A stretch of DNA of 64,000 nucleotides from Phycisphaeraceae bacterium. Its GTDB lineage: Bacteria; Planctomycetota; Phycisphaerae; Phycisphaerales; SM1A02. How positions within the stretch are numbered: position 1 is the first letter of the stretch; every line of letters starts with the position of its first letter. Position numbers and translations under genes: made by a program. The notes beneath the pieces are model-generated. The model was not told the origin of the DNA. It was given only the letters and a program-made list of their open reading frames with translations, and did no database searches. The stretch spans positions 124,001 to 188,000 of the forward strand of contig JAHBWY010000007.1 in NCBI GenBank assembly GCA_019636735.1. Direction: 5' to 3'. Of this stretch, positions 25,610-34,768 are shown in pieces.

Positions 25610-28600
25610 CTACTCCACAGCGCCTGCCATGGCTGCGACGCGATTCTTCTTCCATGGCGGCTCCGGTCGCGCCGGCACCCAGCCGCCGCGGACGCGAACC
25701 GAGCCCCGCTTGCCGACCGCCTCGCGCAGCCGCCGAATGAGCGCGGCCTCCGGCACCACTCGAAGTGACGGCGACGAGAGCACGGCGACGCGGTCACCAA
25801 GGACCAACTGAATGAGCACCTCCACGGGCCGCCCGCGCGTCGCGGCAAAGGAGCCCGCAGCCATGCGAAGGTGTCCCGCGATCATCTCGAGCACCGGCTC
25901 GATCGGCTCATCAGCATCGCTTGCTGGCAGCGAAAGCACAATGTCGAGACCTGTCGAACAGTGCGCCGCGGTGTCTTCGATTGCCAGGATCCGCTCGACG
26001 CGGATTGCGGGCTCAGCGCGACGGCGATCGACGAAGCCCGCCACCACCACCAGCTTGTCGTTCACGAGCAGCGAGCCGTGCTTCGCGAAGACCTCGCTGA
26101 AACAGACGCCGTCGATCACGCCGGCGCGATCGGCAAGGGTGATCATCGCCATCTTCTTGCCCTGCTCGCCGCTGCCCGAGTCGCGCCCACCCTTGCTGAA
26201 GATGGGGCGCACGCTTGTCACCACCGCCGCCATGACGACCGGCGCATCCTCGGGTCGATCCTGAATCAAGGCCGTATCGGCGTTGCAGAAGACCTCCATG
26301 AGTCGGCGATGTTCATCGAGCGGGTGCCCGCTCACATGGAACCCGAGACTGTCGCGCTCCTTCTGCAGCGCCGTGATGCGATCCCATGGCTCCACCCGGC
26401 GCAGCGTGCCGACGAACGATGACGCCGTCTCGGGTGCGGAGAGTTCGAAGTCGCCGAGCAAACTCATCTGACCGCTGCGACGATCCTTGGCCAGCGCCTG
26501 GCCAGCCGCCATCGCGTCGGGAATGGTGGCCACCAGCGACGCGCGGGCCTCCACGCCATGCAAGCCGTCAAACGCGCCGGCAGCAACCAATCGTTCGACG
26601 GTGGCGCGATTGACACTTCGAAGATCGACGCGCCCGCAGAAGTCGAAGATGTCCTTGAACGGGCCCCTCGCATCCCGCTCGGCGATGATCGCGCGGATCG
26701 CACCTTCACCGGCGCCCTTGATCGCCTGGAGTCCGAAGCGGATGTGCCCATGCAGCGCGTCGCGTGCCTCGCCCGGCGTGAAGACGACGGCAAAGTCCGC
26801 CTTCGAGAGATTGACATCGGGGGGCTTGACATCGACGCCGATGTGCGGCCGATCCGGCGCATGATCCGCGAAGGGCACGCGGCGACACTCTTCAAGATAG
26901 ACCGCCCACTCCTCGACCTTGCGCGCCTGACTCTCGAACGAGAGCACCGCGGCCATGTACTGTGCCGGGAAGTAGGTCTTCAGGTACGCCGTCTGGTAGG
27001 CGATGATGGCGTACCCGGTGGAGTGGCTCTTGTTGAAGCCGTACTCGGCGAACTTGAGGATCAGATCGAAGAGATCGCGTGCCATCGACACCGCCACGCC
27101 GCGCGTGCCGGCCCCATCCACGAACTCACTCCGCGCCTTCTCGATGGCCTCCTTCTTCTTCTTCGAGATCGCCTTGATGATCGTGTACGCGGCGCGGAGC
27201 GGAATGCCGCCGAGCTGGTGCAGCACCTGCATCACCTGCTCCTGATAGACCATGATGCCGTAGGTCTCTCGCGTGATCTCATCGACCACCGGGTGAATGC
27301 TCGGCACCGGTTCTCGGCCATGCTTGCGCGCGTTGTATTGGGGAATCAGCTCCATCGGCCCTGGCCGGAAGAGCGCGTTGGCGGCAATCAGGTCCTCCAG
27401 TCGATCGGGCTGCATGTCGACCAGCAGCTTGCGCATGCCGCCTGATTCAAACTGAAAGATCCCCTGCGTTTCGCCGCGACGGAAGAGGGCCAGCACCCGC
27501 TGGTCATCGCAGGTCAGTCGGTCGAGATCAAGCGGATGAGGTCGCTTGGTCAGCTCCCGCCCCTCGGTCACCGCCAGTTCAAGTCCCGGGCCCGCCTCCT
27601 CCGCCTCGCTCGTGCGCTCCGCCTTGAGATCGCGCCCCACGGCGCGCCAGATCGCCGCCTCGTCGAGCGCTTCGACCACAAGCGCCTTCGCCCGCTCGAT
27701 GGTGCTGAGCGTGCGAAGTCCGAGGAAGTCCATCTTCAGAAGGCCCGCCGCCTCGCAGGTCGGGCCATCCCACTGGGTCACGACTTCGTCGCCTCCACCC
27801 GGCGGTCGCCCGAGAGGAACGATGTCATCGAGAGGCCGCGTGGCAATGACCACGCCCGCCGCATGGGTGCTGCTTGAGCGCACATGGTCTTCGAGCGCGC
27901 GTGCCGAATCGATCACACGACGGATGCGCTCATCGGACTTGTAGAGCGATGCGAGTTCAGGCTCCTTCGAGAGCGCCTGCTCGATGGTGATCTTGAGTTC
28001 CGCGGGAACGAGGTTCGAGAGACGCTGGCCCTCACTCGGTGAGAGGCCCATGACCCTCGCCACATCCTTGATGGCCGCGCGCGCCTTCAGCCGCCCGAAG
28101 GTGCCGATCTGCGCGACATGCCCGTACTTCTGACGAACATAGTCGAGCACCCGCGCTCGACCATCCTGACAGAGATCGATGTCGATATCGGGGTACTCCG
28201 CGCGGTCGGGGTCGGTGAAGCGCTCGAAGAGGAGGCCGAAGCGCTCAGGACAGGCGTTCGAAAGACCGAGCACGAAACCGACCATCGTGCCGACACCAGA
28301 GCCGCGCGCCGTTGCCGGAATGCCATGCTGCCGCGCCCAGTTCACGAAGTCCCAGACGATGAGGAAGTACGCGCTGATGCCTTTGCCCGAAAGGACCGCG
28401 AGCTCGCGCTCCGCACGCGCGCGGATCGCCTCGCTCACACCGTCGACCCCGTAACGCCAGATGAGCCCCGCCTCGCACAGCAGTCGAAGGGCTTCATCAC
28501 AGCCGCGACGGAGTTCCTCGGGACTCTCCGAGTCGCGCGTCGCGTCGAAGGGATGAAGCTCGACGGTCCGGCACACCCGCTTGAACCACGCGGTCAGGTC

Positions 28601-29566
28601 GCCTCCGTCGTAAGGATCGAGCCTCTTCGGACGAACCACCCGGACCACGGGCGCGTGGTTGGCCTTGCTCGGCAGCTCCACATTGCAGCGCTCGGCGATC
28701 GCCACGGTGTTCGCCACCGCCTCGGGCACCTCGGGGAACAGCGCGACCATCTCCTCCGGACTCTTGACATAGAGCTCGGGGCTGTAGCGGATGCGATCCA
28801 CCTGGTCCTTCTGCTTCTGAAGAGAAATGCAGAAGAGCGTGTCGTGCGTGTCGTGATCCTCGCGTCGCAGAAAGTGCGCGTCGTTGTCACACACCAGCGG
28901 CAGGTCGAGCTCCCTCGCCAGCTTGATGAGCAGCGGGTTGATCGACTCCTGCTCCTCGATGTGGCGTTGAAGTTCGACGAAGAAGCATGGTTCGCCGCGT
29001 TCGTTCGGCGCGAAGGTCTTCGCGTGCCATCGCGCCTCCTCGAGCGCCGACTCCCAGTGGCGCTGGTCGCCACCCTGGACAAACGCCAGCAGGTGGTGGG
29101 CAATGGAACTCCCGAGGTGACCATTGATGGCGATGAGTCCGGCGCTCCGCTCGGCGAGCGTCGACTTGTCCATCCTCGGCTTGTAATAGAAGCCGTTCAG
29201 GAAGGCGTCGCTTGAGAGCTTCAGCAGGTTGCGCCACCCCTCCATCGTCTCGGCGAGCAGCACGAGGTGGAAGCCTCCGTCGACGGAGCCGGTGTGCGTC
29301 CGATCGCGTCGATCGCCGAGCGCGACATAGGCCTCGATGCCAAGGATCGGCTTGACGCCTGCCGCCCGAGCGACTTCATGGAACTCCCAGGCGCCGTGCA
29401 GGTTCCCGTGATCGGTGACCGCCACGGCGTCCATGCCCAGTTCCTTCACCCGCTCTACCAGCGGCTTGAAGCGATTGCCCCCGTCAAGCAGGCTGTACTC
29501 GCTGTGGAGATGAAGGTGAACGAAGCGCGCTGGCGCCGTGCCCTTTCCGTTCTTCGTGCCATCCAT
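25610..29566 (-). CDS. dnaE: DNA polymerase III alpha subunit (DnaE1)
   Basis: 1318 residues, longer than E. coli DnaE (1160). This is the replicative polymerase. The N-terminal PHP domain keeps probable metal ligands: HLHLHSEYSLLDGG, TDHGN, GIEAYVA, FHLVLLAE, DNDAHF, closer to Thermus than to E. coli, so a PHP proofreading activity is plausible. The polymerase Asp residues lie in YPDIDIDLCQDGRARV, and later come the tandem HhH (RFGLQAIKGAGEGAI) and OB-fold regions. An acidic insert of roughly 60 residues lies in the fingers/palm between the FLGLRTLS strand and the FRRGETQGIFQFES strand. The start is fixed by AGGAGG 8 nt before ATG 29566; the frame continues to 29788 without similarity. Confidence 0.97.
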   Translation of the reverse strand: MDGTKNGKGTAPARFVHLHLHSEYSLLDGGNRFKPLVERVKELGMDAVAVTDHGNLHGAWEFHEVARAAGVKPILGIEAYVALGDRRDRTHTGSVDGGFHLVLLAETMEGWRNLLKLSSDAFLNGFYYKPRMDKSTLAERSAGLIAINGHLGSSIAHHLLAFVQGGDQRHWESALEEARWHAKTFAPNERGEPCFFVELQRHIEEQESINPLLIKLARELDLPLVCDNDAHFLRREDHDTHDTLFCISLQKQKDQVDRIRYSPELYVKSPEEMVALFPEVPEAVANTVAIAERCNVELPSKANHAPVVRVVRPKRLDPYDGGDLTAWFKRVCRTVELHPFDATRDSESPEELRRGCDEALRLLCEAGLIWRYGVDGVSEAIRARAERELAVLSGKGISAYFLIVWDFVNWARQHGIPATARGSGVGTMVGFVLGLSNACPERFGLLFERFTDPDRAEYPDIDIDLCQDGRARVLDYVRQKYGHVAQIGTFGRLKARAAIKDVARVMGLSPSEGQRLSNLVPAELKITIEQALSKEPELASLYKSDERIRRVIDSARALEDHVRSSSTHAAGVVIATRPLDDIVPLGRPPGGGDEVVTQWDGPTCEAAGLLKMDFLGLRTLSTIERAKALVVEALDEAAIWRAVGRDLKAERTSEAEEAGPGLELAVTEGRELTKRPHPLDLDRLTCDDQRVLALFRRGETQGIFQFESGGMRKLLVDMQPDRLEDLIAANALFRPGPMELIPQYNARKHGREPVPSIHPVVDEITRETYGIMVYQEQVMQVLHQLGGIPLRAAYTIIKAISKKKKEAIEKARSEFVDGAGTRGVAVSMARDLFDLILKFAEYGFNKSHSTGYAIIAYQTAYLKTYFPAQYMAAVLSFESQARKVEEWAVYLEECRRVPFADHAPDRPHIGVDVKPPDVNLSKADFAVVFTPGEARDALHGHIRFGLQAIKGAGEGAIRAIIAERDARGPFKDIFDFCGRVDLRSVNRATVERLVAAGAFDGLHGVEARASLVATIPDAMAAGQALAKDRRSGQMSLLGDFELSAPETASSFVGTLRRVEPWDRITALQKERDSLGFHVSGHPLDEHRRLMEVFCNADTALIQDRPEDAPVVMAAVVTSVRPIFSKGGRDSGSGEQGKKMAMITLADRAGVIDGVCFSEVFAKHGSLLVNDKLVVVAGFVDRRRAEPAIRVERILAIEDTAAHCSTGLDIVLSLPASDADEPIEPVLEMIAGHLRMAAGSFAATRGRPVEVLIQLVLGDRVAVLSSPSLRVVPEAALIRRLREAVGKRGSVRVRGGWVPARPEPPWKKNRVAAMAGAVE

Positions 29567-29580
29567 GGCCATCACCTCCT
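29564..29580 (-). promoter_or_regulatory. Strong Shine-Dalgarno site of dnaE
   Basis: Minus-strand AGGAGG (29580-29575) lies 8 nt before ATG 29566. A second in-frame ATG at 29572 is too close to it. This is one of the clearest ribosome binding sites in the window. Confidence 0.75.
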
Positions 29581-29745
29581 GGGGATCACGCGTGCCGACT
29601 GAGCATGAGACACGGTAGCGGGCTCGACCGCCACCCCGCGCCATCTTGTCCACAAGCCCTTCGAGCTTCCTGCGGCGCGCCACTCCGCCCCAAGTCCAGA
29701 GGGCGAAGGATGTTCGACCTTGGGAGCCCCGCCCTGCCCGCCCCA

Positions 29746-29761
29746 TACACTTCAACCGATG
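29746..29761 (+). promoter_or_regulatory. Leaderless-type promoter of the small membrane protein
   Basis: TACACT at 29746-29751 ends 7 nt before ATG 29759. Confidence 0.5.
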
Positions 29762-30058
29762 GGCTTCAGCCGCGAAATCTGGGTCCAACTTGGCTCAAGC
29801 GCCGCTGAAGGGCGCCGCGCCTGGCAGCAGTCGGGCCGCCGCGGCGGACTTGAACGGGCCCTCTGGATTGCCGCGACGGTGCTGCTGGCCATCCCCATCT
29901 TCGCCCTGCTGGTGGTGGCGCTCCTCGGCGCCACGGCGCTCACCTTCGCAGCGCTCTGCGTGGCCTGGATCTGGGGGTTGCTCGCCCGGATCGGCCTCGT
30001 GCGCTCCCGTCAGGAAAACACGGTCATTCGCGTGTCTCCACATCGATCAGATCCATGA
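29759..30058 (+). CDS. Small membrane protein of unknown function
   Basis: 99 residues. A basic/polar N-terminus of about 33 residues is followed by a ~45-residue hydrophobic stretch (ALWIAATVLLAIPIFALLVV then TALTFAALCVAWIWGLL), which could be two membrane helices with a tight turn, and a short polar tail. No family is recognised. The start is chosen from the TACACT box. The last 35 bp overlap the end of the convergent aminotransferase gene. Confidence 0.6.
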   Translation: MGFSREIWVQLGSSAAEGRRAWQQSGRRGGLERALWIAATVLLAIPIFALLVVALLGATALTFAALCVAWIWGLLARIGLVRSRQENTVIRVSPHRSDP

Positions 30059-30908
30059 TCGCGCTGCGCATGGCGCGGGCGACCGGTCCGCATCGACCCG
30101 ATCCGATCGACTGCCCTTCGACCGAGGAGACGGGAAGAACCCCCCATGTCGAGTTCGTCAGGAAGATCTCATCGGCCGCGAGAATCTCCGCCAGGGTCAG
30201 GTGACGCTCGTCGACCGCAATCCCCTCGATCGACGCGACCTCCAGCACGGCGGCCCGGGTGATGCCGGGAAGCACGGGGTGTCCCTCGGTCTCGCTCCGC
30301 ACCGGCGGCGTCACGATCACCCCATCGATCACTGCGAACGCGTTGCCGATCGAGGCGCCCACGAGTCTCCCGCCGGTCGTGAACCAGAGCGCTTCATCCA
30401 TGCCCGCCTCTCCCGCGGCGTGGAGCACGGAGAGCCTCAGCCAGTAGTTGACCGTCTTGTGGCCACCCATCGGATCAGTGGGGTTGAGCCGAGGCTCCGC
30501 CACCTGCACGCGCACGCCCTGCTCGTACGCCTCCGGTTTGAAGACCACTGCGGGTTGCGCCACGATCATGGTGGTGAAGTGGGCCGGCGGTCGCCGCTCT
30601 CGCGCGAGCAGGTTCAACGATCCACCGGTGAGTGTCAGTCGCACTCGAGCTTGGCGCAGGCCGCTCCGCTCGACCGTGGCTACGGTCGCGGCGCGCAGGC
30701 GCTCCATTGGAATCGACTTCGTCAGCCCGAGGATCGACGCGCTTTCCGCGAGGCGCCGCAAGTGCGCGTCGACGCGGAAGACCCTGCCGTTCTTCGCGAG
30801 CATCGTCTCGAAGAGGCCGATGCCATGCTGAAGGCCTGCATCGAAGACCGGCACTCGGGCCTCGGTTGCGGAGACGAACGCGCCATTGAGCCAGACTTCA
30901 GGTCGCAT
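30024..30908 (-). CDS. Class IV aminotransferase (branched-chain / D-amino acid / ADC-lyase family)
   Basis: 294 residues from ATG 30908. Fold-type IV PLP enzyme: WLNGAFVSATEARVPVFDAGLQHGIGLFET is the usual opening, and Lys151 in MGGHKTVNYW is the PLP lysine. The later motif that normally reads T-E-G-S-x-S-N is RLVGASIGNAF, so the Glu that contacts the PLP ring nitrogen is Val183, an unusual change. The close VTPPV and LPGITRAAVLEVA is typical. The reaction cannot be assigned between IlvE, D-amino acid transaminase and PabC. An upstream ATG at 30947 would overlap the lipoprotein gene by 23 bp. Confidence 0.82.
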   Translation of the reverse strand: MRPEVWLNGAFVSATEARVPVFDAGLQHGIGLFETMLAKNGRVFRVDAHLRRLAESASILGLTKSIPMERLRAATVATVERSGLRQARVRLTLTGGSLNLLARERRPPAHFTTMIVAQPAVVFKPEAYEQGVRVQVAEPRLNPTDPMGGHKTVNYWLRLSVLHAAGEAGMDEALWFTTGGRLVGASIGNAFAVIDGVIVTPPVRSETEGHPVLPGITRAAVLEVASIEGIAVDERHLTLAEILAADEIFLTNSTWGVLPVSSVEGQSIGSGRCGPVARAMRSAIMDLIDVETRE

Positions 30909-30924
30909 GAGACCGCGGCATGGT

Positions 30925-31437
30925 TTAGTGGTCGAAGCTCGGCGCACCGGTCGTGCCCGGAGCGAGAAGCGCTTCGCGCAGAATCCAGGTCACGCGCGTT
31001 CGAACCTCTGGATCGGGCACTTCCGCGCGCGCGACCCAGCTTCGATCCTGCGCCTTCACGCTGACCGTTCGCCACGCTGTTTCGGGAGGAAGCACCGGCT
31101 CGATGGTGATCGAGATCACGCGCGGGGAGGGATGAACCGCATCCGGATCGGGCCAGCCAAGAAACCACGCGCGACCAGTGGCAGCGCTCGACGCGGGGAT
31201 CATCCGCTGTTCATCGTTCTCGACCACCATTTCGAAGCCTGCGTCGGTCATGGCGGTCATCGCGCGCTCCCACGCCCAGTCATAGGGCGCTTCCACCCGA
31301 AAGCTATCGGTGCACCCCGACGCGACAACGACGCCAAGGAGACACCCCCCGATCGCCACGATCCTCAAAGGGCGACCTCGTGCCGTGCATGGACCGTGCG
31401 CGGAGCGCGAGGCCACTGGATCGGAATCGCTGTGCAT
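30925..31437 (-). CDS. Predicted lipoprotein, function unknown
   Basis: 170 residues. After a ~22-residue polar start comes LRIVAIGGCLLGVVVASGC, a lipoprotein signal with the lipid-modified Cys at 42. The mature part (about 128 residues) has no recognised domain; it includes DWAWERAMTAMTDAGFEMVVEND and ends with an Arg-rich helix, the pattern of small envelope proteins. The frame continues far upstream (to 33138) as an antisense shadow of the ABC-F gene, so the start is uncertain; ATG 31437 is preferred. Its stop is 16 bp before the aminotransferase start, which suggests co-transcription. Confidence 0.6.
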   Translation of the reverse strand: MHSDSDPVASRSAHGPCTARGRPLRIVAIGGCLLGVVVASGCTDSFRVEAPYDWAWERAMTAMTDAGFEMVVENDEQRMIPASSAATGRAWFLGWPDPDAVHPSPRVISITIEPVLPPETAWRTVSVKAQDRSWVARAEVPDPEVRTRVTWILREALLAPGTTGAPSFDH

Positions 31438-31479
31438 GGACGCATCATCACCGCGGGGGCCGTTCGCCGCAATGGCGCG

Positions 31480-31494
31480 TACCATCTCCGAATG
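31480..31494 (+). promoter_or_regulatory. Leaderless-type promoter of the Uup-like ABC-F gene
   Basis: TACCAT at 31480-31485 ends 6 nt before ATG 31492. Confidence 0.5.
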
Positions 31495-33576
31495 CCCCTC
31501 GCCGGTGTCACCGGGATTCGACTCGCCCACGGCACGCATGTCGTGCTCGATGGAGTGCACTTCGCCATCGAGCCGGGCGAGCGCGTTGGCCTTGTCGGTC
31601 GGAACGGCCAGGGCAAGAGCACGCTCCTGCGCATCATGGCGGGTGACCTCGAGCCCGATCGCGGGAGCGTGCACCTGGAGCGAGGCCGACGACTCGGCTA
31701 CCTGCGACAGCATCCGCAGATCGATCCCGAGCAGAGCGTGCTCGAGGCTGCGGAAGGCGCGTTTGCGGCGCTCGAGTCGATCGAGCGTGATCTCGAAGCG
31801 CTCTATGACGAGATGGCGACAGCCGAAGGCGACGCACTCGACGCCCTGTTGCGCCGACAGGCGGACCTCGAACATCGGCGCGACGCGGCCGGAGGATTCG
31901 CCGTTGCCCATCGGGTCGAAGCCGCACTGCATGGCGTCGGCTTCACCGACGAACAGTTCCCGCAGCGCGTCGGCACCCTTTCGGGTGGCCAGCGCGGGCG
32001 ACTGGCGCTCGCTCGACTGTTGCTTGAGTCGCCCGATCTCCTGCTCCTTGACGAGCCGACCAATCACCTCGACATCGAGGGGCGGCGCTGGCTTGAAACC
32101 TTCCTCGCCGATGAGTTCATGGGTGCCGTCGTGCTCGTGAGCCACGACCGCTGGCTGCTCGATCGCGTCGTCCACCGGATCGAAGAAGTCGAAGGCGGCG
32201 CCCTCCACGACTATCCCGGCAACTACGAGCAGTACCGTGCCCTTCGCGCCGAGCGTCAGCTCGCGCAAGCGCGCGCACATCGCAAGCAGCTCGATCACAT
32301 TCGTCGCGAAGAGGCCTTCATCCGCCGCTACAAGGCGGGACAGCGCGCGAAGCAGGCCCGCGGAAGGCAGACGCGCCTCGAGCGCTTCAGAAGCGACGAG
32401 ATGGTCGATCGTCCGAGCGAACTCGATGTCTTCGAGGTGCGCTTGCCTCCGGCACCGCGCGTTGGCGATCGGGTGCTTGCGGCGACAGCACTGCGTAAGG
32501 CGTATGGAGATCGTGTCCTCTTCCGCGACCTCGACCTCGTGATCACACCCGGTGAGCGGCTGGGCATCGTGGGCCCGAATGGCGCCGGCAAGACGACGCT
32601 CGTGCGCTGCCTGCTCGGTGAAGAGGCGATCGATGCCGGCGACCTGCGCACCTCGCCGCAGCTTCGAGTGGGGTGGTTCCGACAGACGCAGGAGCACCTC
32701 GACCTCACCCTCTCCGTCTGGGAGTACCTCCAATCGGTCATCGTGGCGGAAGATGGCGGTGCACGAGCCAGCGAGCAGCAGGCGCGCGACCTCGCCGGAG
32801 CCTTTCTCTTCTCCGGTGCCGATCAGGAGAAGATCCTCCGCACGCTTTCCGGCGGTGAACGAAGCCGCGCCGTGATCGCGGGTCTCGTCGCAAGCTCGAA
32901 GAACCTGCTGGTGCTCGACGAGCCGACGAACCACCTCGACATCCCGGCCACCGAGCGGCTGGAAGCGGCCCTCGCCACGGACCCTGCTGATGGCGGCTTC
33001 AGCGGCACGATCCTCTTGGTCAGCCATGACCGCGCCCTGTTGGCGAATGTCTGCGACCGGCTCCTTGTCCTCGACGGGCGCGGCGGATGGACGCTCGTAT
33101 CGAGTGATGTGCCCGAGTGGCTCGACCAGGCTGATCACGCCGCGGCGACGCCCTCCGCATCACCATCGGCGACACCGCCGCGGCGAGCCAGCGCCTCCTC
33201 ATCGCCCCGCGCGGCGAGCAAGGACGGGGCTGCCGCGCCCCCGCGTGCGACTCCGGCGCACACCAAGGAGCAGGCCAAAGTGCAAACCAAAGCGCAGAGC
33301 AACGCATCGACCAAGGCGCCGAACGCCAAGCCTTCGAGTGACCCACCCCGAGATCGCACGAGTCAGCGGCTCGCTCGGTTGTCGCAATCTGTCCTTGAGG
33401 CCCGCATCGAGGAGATCGAGTCGAGGCTGCGGGAGATCGAGGCCGAGATGGGCGACCCGGACTTCTGGAAGAACGCCGCGCGACACCAGAAGATCTCCGC
33501 CGAAAGGGAACAACTCGTCGACGAGTTGAAGCCGCTCGAGGCTGAATGGAATCGCCGCGCGGCGAACCCGGGCTGA
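31492..33576 (+). CDS. ABC-F ATPase, Uup-like
   Basis: 694 residues. Two ABC domains on one chain without membrane segments: Walker A GRNGQGKS then signature LSGGQRGR and DEPTNHLDI in the first, GPNGAGKT, LSGGERSR and DEPTNHLDI in the second, joined by the helical linker with RREEAFIRRYKAGQRAKQARGRQT. ABC-F proteins act on ribosomes. After the second domain comes a ~75-residue Ala/Ser/Pro/Lys-rich low-complexity linker and then a coiled coil (about 625-690, ARIEEIESRLREIEAEM), the layout of Uup with its DNA-binding C-terminal domain. The frame back to 30886 is open but antisense to the lipoprotein; ATG 31492 is set by the family start and TACCAT box. Confidence 0.9.
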   Translation: MPLAGVTGIRLAHGTHVVLDGVHFAIEPGERVGLVGRNGQGKSTLLRIMAGDLEPDRGSVHLERGRRLGYLRQHPQIDPEQSVLEAAEGAFAALESIERDLEALYDEMATAEGDALDALLRRQADLEHRRDAAGGFAVAHRVEAALHGVGFTDEQFPQRVGTLSGGQRGRLALARLLLESPDLLLLDEPTNHLDIEGRRWLETFLADEFMGAVVLVSHDRWLLDRVVHRIEEVEGGALHDYPGNYEQYRALRAERQLAQARAHRKQLDHIRREEAFIRRYKAGQRAKQARGRQTRLERFRSDEMVDRPSELDVFEVRLPPAPRVGDRVLAATALRKAYGDRVLFRDLDLVITPGERLGIVGPNGAGKTTLVRCLLGEEAIDAGDLRTSPQLRVGWFRQTQEHLDLTLSVWEYLQSVIVAEDGGARASEQQARDLAGAFLFSGADQEKILRTLSGGERSRAVIAGLVASSKNLLVLDEPTNHLDIPATERLEAALATDPADGGFSGTILLVSHDRALLANVCDRLLVLDGRGGWTLVSSDVPEWLDQADHAAATPSASPSATPPRRASASSSPRAASKDGAAAPPRATPAHTKEQAKVQTKAQSNASTKAPNAKPSSDPPRDRTSQRLARLSQSVLEARIEEIESRLREIEAEMGDPDFWKNAARHQKISAEREQLVDELKPLEAEWNRRAANPG

Positions 33577-33628
33577 CGGGACTCGCCCGCAGTCAACAGC
33601 GCTACTTTCAAGGGAACCGGGACTGCAC

Positions 33629-34492
33629 TCAGGTCCGCAGCACGACTTCACCAGCCGAGTCGACGATCTCCCAGCGACTGAAGGCGAGCTGCATGCCATC
33701 CACGCCATCAACGCGGAGCAGCGCAACAGGCCCGCTCGGCACGATCGTGCCCACATTGACGGCGCGTCCATCGTCGGAGACCAGGCGCACCGTGTATCGA
33801 GCCTCTTCTCGAAGGCCGAAGACCACGACGAGCGACTGATTGCTGCGACTGTTCACATAGACCGTGGCGGCGCCACTGAAGCCACGCTGCGTGGCGGCCA
33901 GCCCTCGCACCATGGTCGCGGCGTCGACGAAGTCCCTGTAGCCTGGTCCGAGCTCTCGGATGAGCGCGTCGCGGGCGTTCGCATCCAGGGCGAGTTGGCC
34001 GATCCGAACTGCGTAGTAGTTCGACGCCAGGTTGTAGTAGAGGCTGACCAGAAGGAGAGCCCCGACAACGATGCTTGCGGCGCGCCAGATGACGGCGGCA
34101 CGGCTCCACCGACTGACATCGGAGCGCGTCGACTCGCACTCGGCGCGGAGCCGGACGATTTCAATGGCCTGATCAGGATCCGGAGAGGCTCCGCCACGAC
34201 GGGGACCAATGCTCGCGATAGGCGCCAAGGCCGCCTGCTCGGCCGTCATCGCATCGCGCACTCGGGTGATCGCGGTGCCACGGAGGTTGACGGCAGGCTC
34301 TTCCTCCTCGTGACGAGCAAGTTCGGCAACCACCGACGCCTGCACCGCCCGGACCTCATTCTGAAGCGCGGTCGAGGCCGCGTGGAAGAGGCGATTCATC
34401 CGGTCGCAGTCGACCTCATCGAGAACACCTATCGCTTCAAGCCACGCAAGGTCAAGAAGTTCTTCTCGTGACACGGACTCCGACGAACTCAT
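33629..34492 (-). CDS. Probable anti-sigma factor (RskA-like), single-pass membrane protein
   Basis: 287 residues from ATG 34492. The N-terminal helices (REELLDLAWLEAIGVLDEVDCDRMNRLFHAA, then ALQNEVRAVQ) resemble the anti-sigma domain of RskA, which starts with LAALYALGALDP and an acidic run. One membrane helix lies around 135-155 (IWRAASIVVGALLLVSLYY). The outer ~130 residues form a beta-rich domain (FSGAATVYVNSRSNQSLVVVFGL, YTVRLVSDDGRAVNVG), as in RskA C-terminal domains. No zinc-binding HxxxCxxC is present. The gene follows the ECF sigma gene by 276 bp on the same strand. Pairing is inferred from order and layout. Confidence 0.65.
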   Translation of the reverse strand: MSSSESVSREELLDLAWLEAIGVLDEVDCDRMNRLFHAASTALQNEVRAVQASVVAELARHEEEEPAVNLRGTAITRVRDAMTAEQAALAPIASIGPRRGGASPDPDQAIEIVRLRAECESTRSDVSRWSRAAVIWRAASIVVGALLLVSLYYNLASNYYAVRIGQLALDANARDALIRELGPGYRDFVDAATMVRGLAATQRGFSGAATVYVNSRSNQSLVVVFGLREEARYTVRLVSDDGRAVNVGTIVPSGPVALLRVDGVDGMQLAFSRWEIVDSAGEVVLRT

Positions 34493-34768
34493 GGCCTTCG
34501 ACTCCGATGTCGCCGAAGAGGCGACCCTCTCTGCCACTCGCAAGCTGGCCCCGCCCGGACGATCGGGATCACTTCACGGGAAGCGACCCTCGACAGATGC
34601 CGACTCAACGCGTCGGCGGCCACTGCGCCTGAAAATGGCGTCGTCCTATTCGCTCGGTCACGCCAAAGGTTCCCATGCAGAGTCACGATCACACGGACAA
34701 GCCCGCGCCACCGGAGCCAGCGGGTCCAAAAGGCGTTCGCCGCCTCTTCCTGACCGAATTGAACTGAA
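34493..34768. other. Spacer between sigma and anti-sigma genes
   Basis: 276 bp, unusually long for a sigma/anti-sigma pair. On the plus strand a 30-codon frame (34675-34767, ATG, with AAAGG 5 nt upstream) starts MQSHDHTDKPAPPEPAG and ends 1 bp before the sigma stop. It has no known relative and GC at third positions is lower than its neighbours, so it is not called as a gene. Confidence 0.3.

Noticed and set aside
31437-33138. Upstream part of the minus-strand frame ending in the lipoprotein
   Set aside because: Lies antisense to the ABC-F gene; only the part from ATG 31437 has a lipoprotein signal.
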